Shown here: positions 4,813 through 6,566 of the stretch, in pieces
Position numbering within the stretch: the stretch's first letter is position 1
Layout of the letters: every line of letters starts with the position of its first letter
Assembly: GCA_013001935.1 (NCBI GenBank)
Contig: JABDKZ010000199.1
Span: 1-6,566, forward strand
From: Maribacter sp.
GTDB lineage: Bacteria > Bacteroidota > Bacteroidia > Flavobacteriales > Flavobacteriaceae
Length of the DNA: 6,566 nucleotides
Direction of reading: 5' to 3'
Notes under the pieces: model-generated
What the model was told of the DNA's origin: nothing
Database searches by the model: none
The model's input: only the letters and a program-made list of their open reading frames with translations
Made by a program: the position numbers and the translations under genes

Positions 4813-5730
4813 ATGGCTATGAATAAGGAATACTTGGTAAAAAAATGGTTAGCTGATGAACTGTCAGATGCTGAGCGCAAGGAGTTTGAGCAATTGGAAG
4901 ACTTTCAGTTGCACAAGGACATTCTTGACAATGCAGCCTATTTCAAGTCATCAGGGTTTTCTGAAATGGATGATTTTGAGAATTTCAGTAAACGTCTTGA
5001 CACGCTTGGGAATCCCGTTAGGAAAATGAACTGGGTTAAACCTTTACTGCGCATAGCCAGTGTATTTGTCATTGGTTTTACCCTCTATTATTTATTCCTG
5101 TTCAATAATGTTGTGGAAGTACAGACCCTTGTCAGTGAAAAAACCACCATCGAACTGCCAGATGCTTCCACCGTAATTGTCAATGCCATGTCCGAGGTAC
5201 GCTATTCCAAGAGAGAATGGAGTCAAAAACGGGAATTGGAACTTCAAGGCGAGGCATTTTTTGATGTAGCCAAAGGTTCAAAATTCAATGTAATCACTAC
5301 CGAAGGGATTGTAAGCGTTTTGGGCACCCAATTCAATGTAAAGCAAAGAGGTAGTTATTTTGAAGTTGAATGCTTTGAAGGTATTGTAAAAGTTACTTCC
5401 CAGAATACATCCGAACAACTAAAAGCGGGTGATCGTTTTAGATTTTCAAATGGGCAGATATCACTTGGAAAAACAACTTTTCAAAACCCTCAATGGACGA
5501 AGAATGTCAGTAGCTTTGACCGTATACCATTGTCCGAAGTGATTTCTGAACTCGAGAGACAATATAATGTTGAGGTTGCAGTGGATAAGATAAAGACAGA
5601 ACGTCTTTTTACTGGGGGCTTCGTACATGATAATATTGAAAATGCACTTAAATCAATCACTGAACCATTAGATTTGGGCTACAATATAGAAGCAGGGAAC
5701 CGAGTTAGTTTGTTTGCTAGCGAAAAGTAA
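4813..5730 (+). CDS. FecR-family anti-sigma factor
   Basis: This 305-residue single-pass inner-membrane protein holds the ECF sigma factor and passes on the receptor signal. Residues 1-74 are the cytoplasmic sigma-binding part. One transmembrane helix spans about 77-97 (PLLRIASVFVIGFTLYYLFL). The periplasmic FecR domain is about 110-200, with the family pattern IELPDASTVIVNA, ELELQGEAFFDV, F-x-V-x-T and VLGTQFNVK. The C-terminal DUF4974 domain (about 233-300; FDRIPLSEVISELERQYNV, FTGGF, ALKSI) is the part expected to meet the receptor's STN domain. Length is usual for Bacteroidota FecR proteins. The start is ATG at 4813; a second ATG two codons on (4819) is equally possible. It lies 41 nt after the sigma gene in the same direction, and a 210-nt gap separates it from the receptor. 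No frameshift is visible. Confidence 0.94.
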   Translation: MAMNKEYLVKKWLADELSDAERKEFEQLEDFQLHKDILDNAAYFKSSGFSEMDDFENFSKRLDTLGNPVRKMNWVKPLLRIASVFVIGFTLYYLFLFNNVVEVQTLVSEKTTIELPDASTVIVNAMSEVRYSKREWSQKRELELQGEAFFDVAKGSKFNVITTEGIVSVLGTQFNVKQRGSYFEVECFEGIVKVTSQNTSEQLKAGDRFRFSNGQISLGKTTFQNPQWTKNVSSFDRIPLSEVISELERQYNVEVAVDKIKTERLFTGGFVHDNIENALKSITEPLDLGYNIEAGNRVSLFASEK

Positions 5731-5868
5731 TCGTGATCGCTTTGTCTGCTACCAGAGGTTGTACTATTATTAATAATGGATAAATCTTTAAAAGTTGAAA
5801 ATTCCTTTTCACGCTTACAATATTCCTTTTAACAAGATTTTTTTTGATTCAAAGTCTTTGCAGTGTAA

Positions 5869-5896
5869 ATTTAATTTGACTACTACTAAAAACCCA
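5869..5896 (+). repeat. Copy 2 of the bipartite intergenic motif, upstream of the receptor
   Basis: ATTTAATTTGA, 2 nt, ACTACTAAAA, then ACCCA, with the same blocks as at 4141-4177 but closer together. It ends 44 nt before the receptor start. It could be a -7 box plus initial transcribed region, or a site for the local sigma factor. The rest of the FecR-receptor gap is AT-rich and shows only a 12-bp palindrome (ATTATTAATAAT, 5766-5777). Confidence 0.45.
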
Positions 5897-5940
5897 TAGT
5901 GGAAATAAAGCGTTATCCAACCAAACCTTAATAAATCCGT

Positions 5941-6566
5941 GTGATAAAGAAGCGCATTCATTTACTAATTCTTTTTTCATTACTCATAGCATTTAATATT
6001 CATGGGCAAGATACCGGTTCAAGACTGCCGCTTATTAATGTTTTAGAGGAAGTACAGAATCAATTTGGGTATCAGTTCAATTATGCTTCCGAAACAGTTG
6101 AAGGTTATTCATTGGTTCCACCGAACAAGGAATCTTCCATTACAAAAACCATTCAGTATCTACAGGAGCAAACCGGCCTGAACTTTATTATACTAAACGA
6201 TAACTTCATATCGATCAAAAGACCCAATCTTGAACTATGTGGTTACCTGAAGGATAAGGATACCCAAGAACCTATTGAAAAGGCGACGGTCCAAGGTCGT
6301 AATAATGCTGCCATATCTGATGAGAACGGATATTTTATATTGAAACTTTCTTCAAAAAATGAAGAAATAACTGTACGTCATATAGGGTACAAAACCTTGA
6401 ATAGGGACTACCAATTTTTTAAGAAAGATACATGTAGTGTCATTTATCTATTGCCTCAACACCAACAATTGGCCGAAATTATTCTTTCCGATTTCTTGGT
6501 TCAGGGAATCGATAAGCTCAATGATGGGTCGTTCCAGATAGATTTTGATAGGTTCGGTATTCTTCC
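5941..6566 (+). CDS. TonB-dependent outer-membrane receptor with STN signalling domain (N-terminal part)
   Basis: This frame is open to the window end (208 codons visible) and encodes the start of a TonB-dependent receptor. The start is GTG at 5941: an in-frame TAA lies at 5932-5934 and no ATG lies between. A signal peptide covers residues 1-23 (MIKKRIHLLILFSLLIAFNI then HGQ). Residues about 28-94 are an STN domain (LPLINVLEEVQNQFGYQFNY, then the second beta-alpha-beta unit TKTIQYLQEQTGLNFIIL), the periplasmic part that contacts FecR. Residues 97-172 are a carboxypeptidase-regulatory-like beta sandwich (GYLKDKDTQEPIEKATVQGR, SDENGYFIL, RHIGYK). The plug domain begins near 175 (LAEIILSDFLVQGI). 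The barrel lies outside the window. With the sigma and FecR genes upstream this forms a complete transport-and-signalling trio. The substrate cannot be read from the visible part; no SusD partner is seen. Confidence 0.92.
   Translation, partial: MIKKRIHLLILFSLLIAFNIHGQDTGSRLPLINVLEEVQNQFGYQFNYASETVEGYSLVPPNKESSITKTIQYLQEQTGLNFIILNDNFISIKRPNLELCGYLKDKDTQEPIEKATVQGRNNAAISDENGYFILKLSSKNEEITVRHIGYKTLNRDYQFFKKDTCSVIYLLPQHQQLAEIILSDFLVQGIDKLNDGSFQIDFDRFGIL

Noticed and set aside
5719..5741. Inverted repeat AGCGA/TCGCT after FecR as a terminator
   Set aside because: The 5-bp stem, long loop and poor T-run make it too weak, and the receptor may be partly co-transcribed.

Overview
The window looks like chromosomal DNA from a marine-type member of the Flavobacteriaceae (Bacteroidota). 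The reasons are AT-rich intergenic DNA, -7 boxes of the TAnnTTTG class, almost no Shine-Dalgarno sequences, short-signal lipoproteins with acidic residues after the lipidated Cys, and an ECF sigma factor / FecR / STN-type TonB-dependent receptor set. I cannot name the genus.

Left part (1-1301, minus strand). A Crp/Fnr-family regulator (610-1224) is followed by a 31-residue single-span membrane peptide (456-551) and a DUF2892 membrane protein (223-444). A perfect TGTGA-N6-TCACA palindrome (593-608) sits at the 3' end of the regulator gene. It lies about 41 bp upstream of the start site predicted from an exact TACCTTTG -7 box. The regulator's recognition helix keeps the Arg-Glu-x-x-x-Arg pattern that reads TGTGA in E. 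coli CRP. The simplest reading is that the regulator activates the two small membrane genes. Positions 1-222 hold nothing I can support.

Middle part (1274-4130, minus strand). Two lipoprotein genes, 597 and 297 codons, form an operon with an 18-nt gap that ends at a strong hairpin terminator (1274-1301). The larger protein has two 'PVT/PIT' acidic repeats followed by three paralogous beta-rich, lipocalin-like domains. The smaller protein contains one such domain inserted inside another copy of the same fold, with acidic and Gly/Ser linkers at the joints.

Right part (4131-6566, plus strand). An ECF sigma factor with a TTG start, a FecR-type anti-sigma factor and the N-terminus of a TonB-dependent receptor with an STN signalling domain (GTG start, runs off the window) form a cell-surface signalling cascade. 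It is transcribed divergently from the lipoprotein operon. A two-part sequence motif in the divergent region recurs upstream of the receptor, which suggests shared control.

Working model (inference): an outer-membrane receptor and a pair of surface-displayed acidic lipoproteins form one sensing or uptake unit. The receptor signals through FecR to the sigma factor, which may control both sides of the locus. The ligand is unknown.
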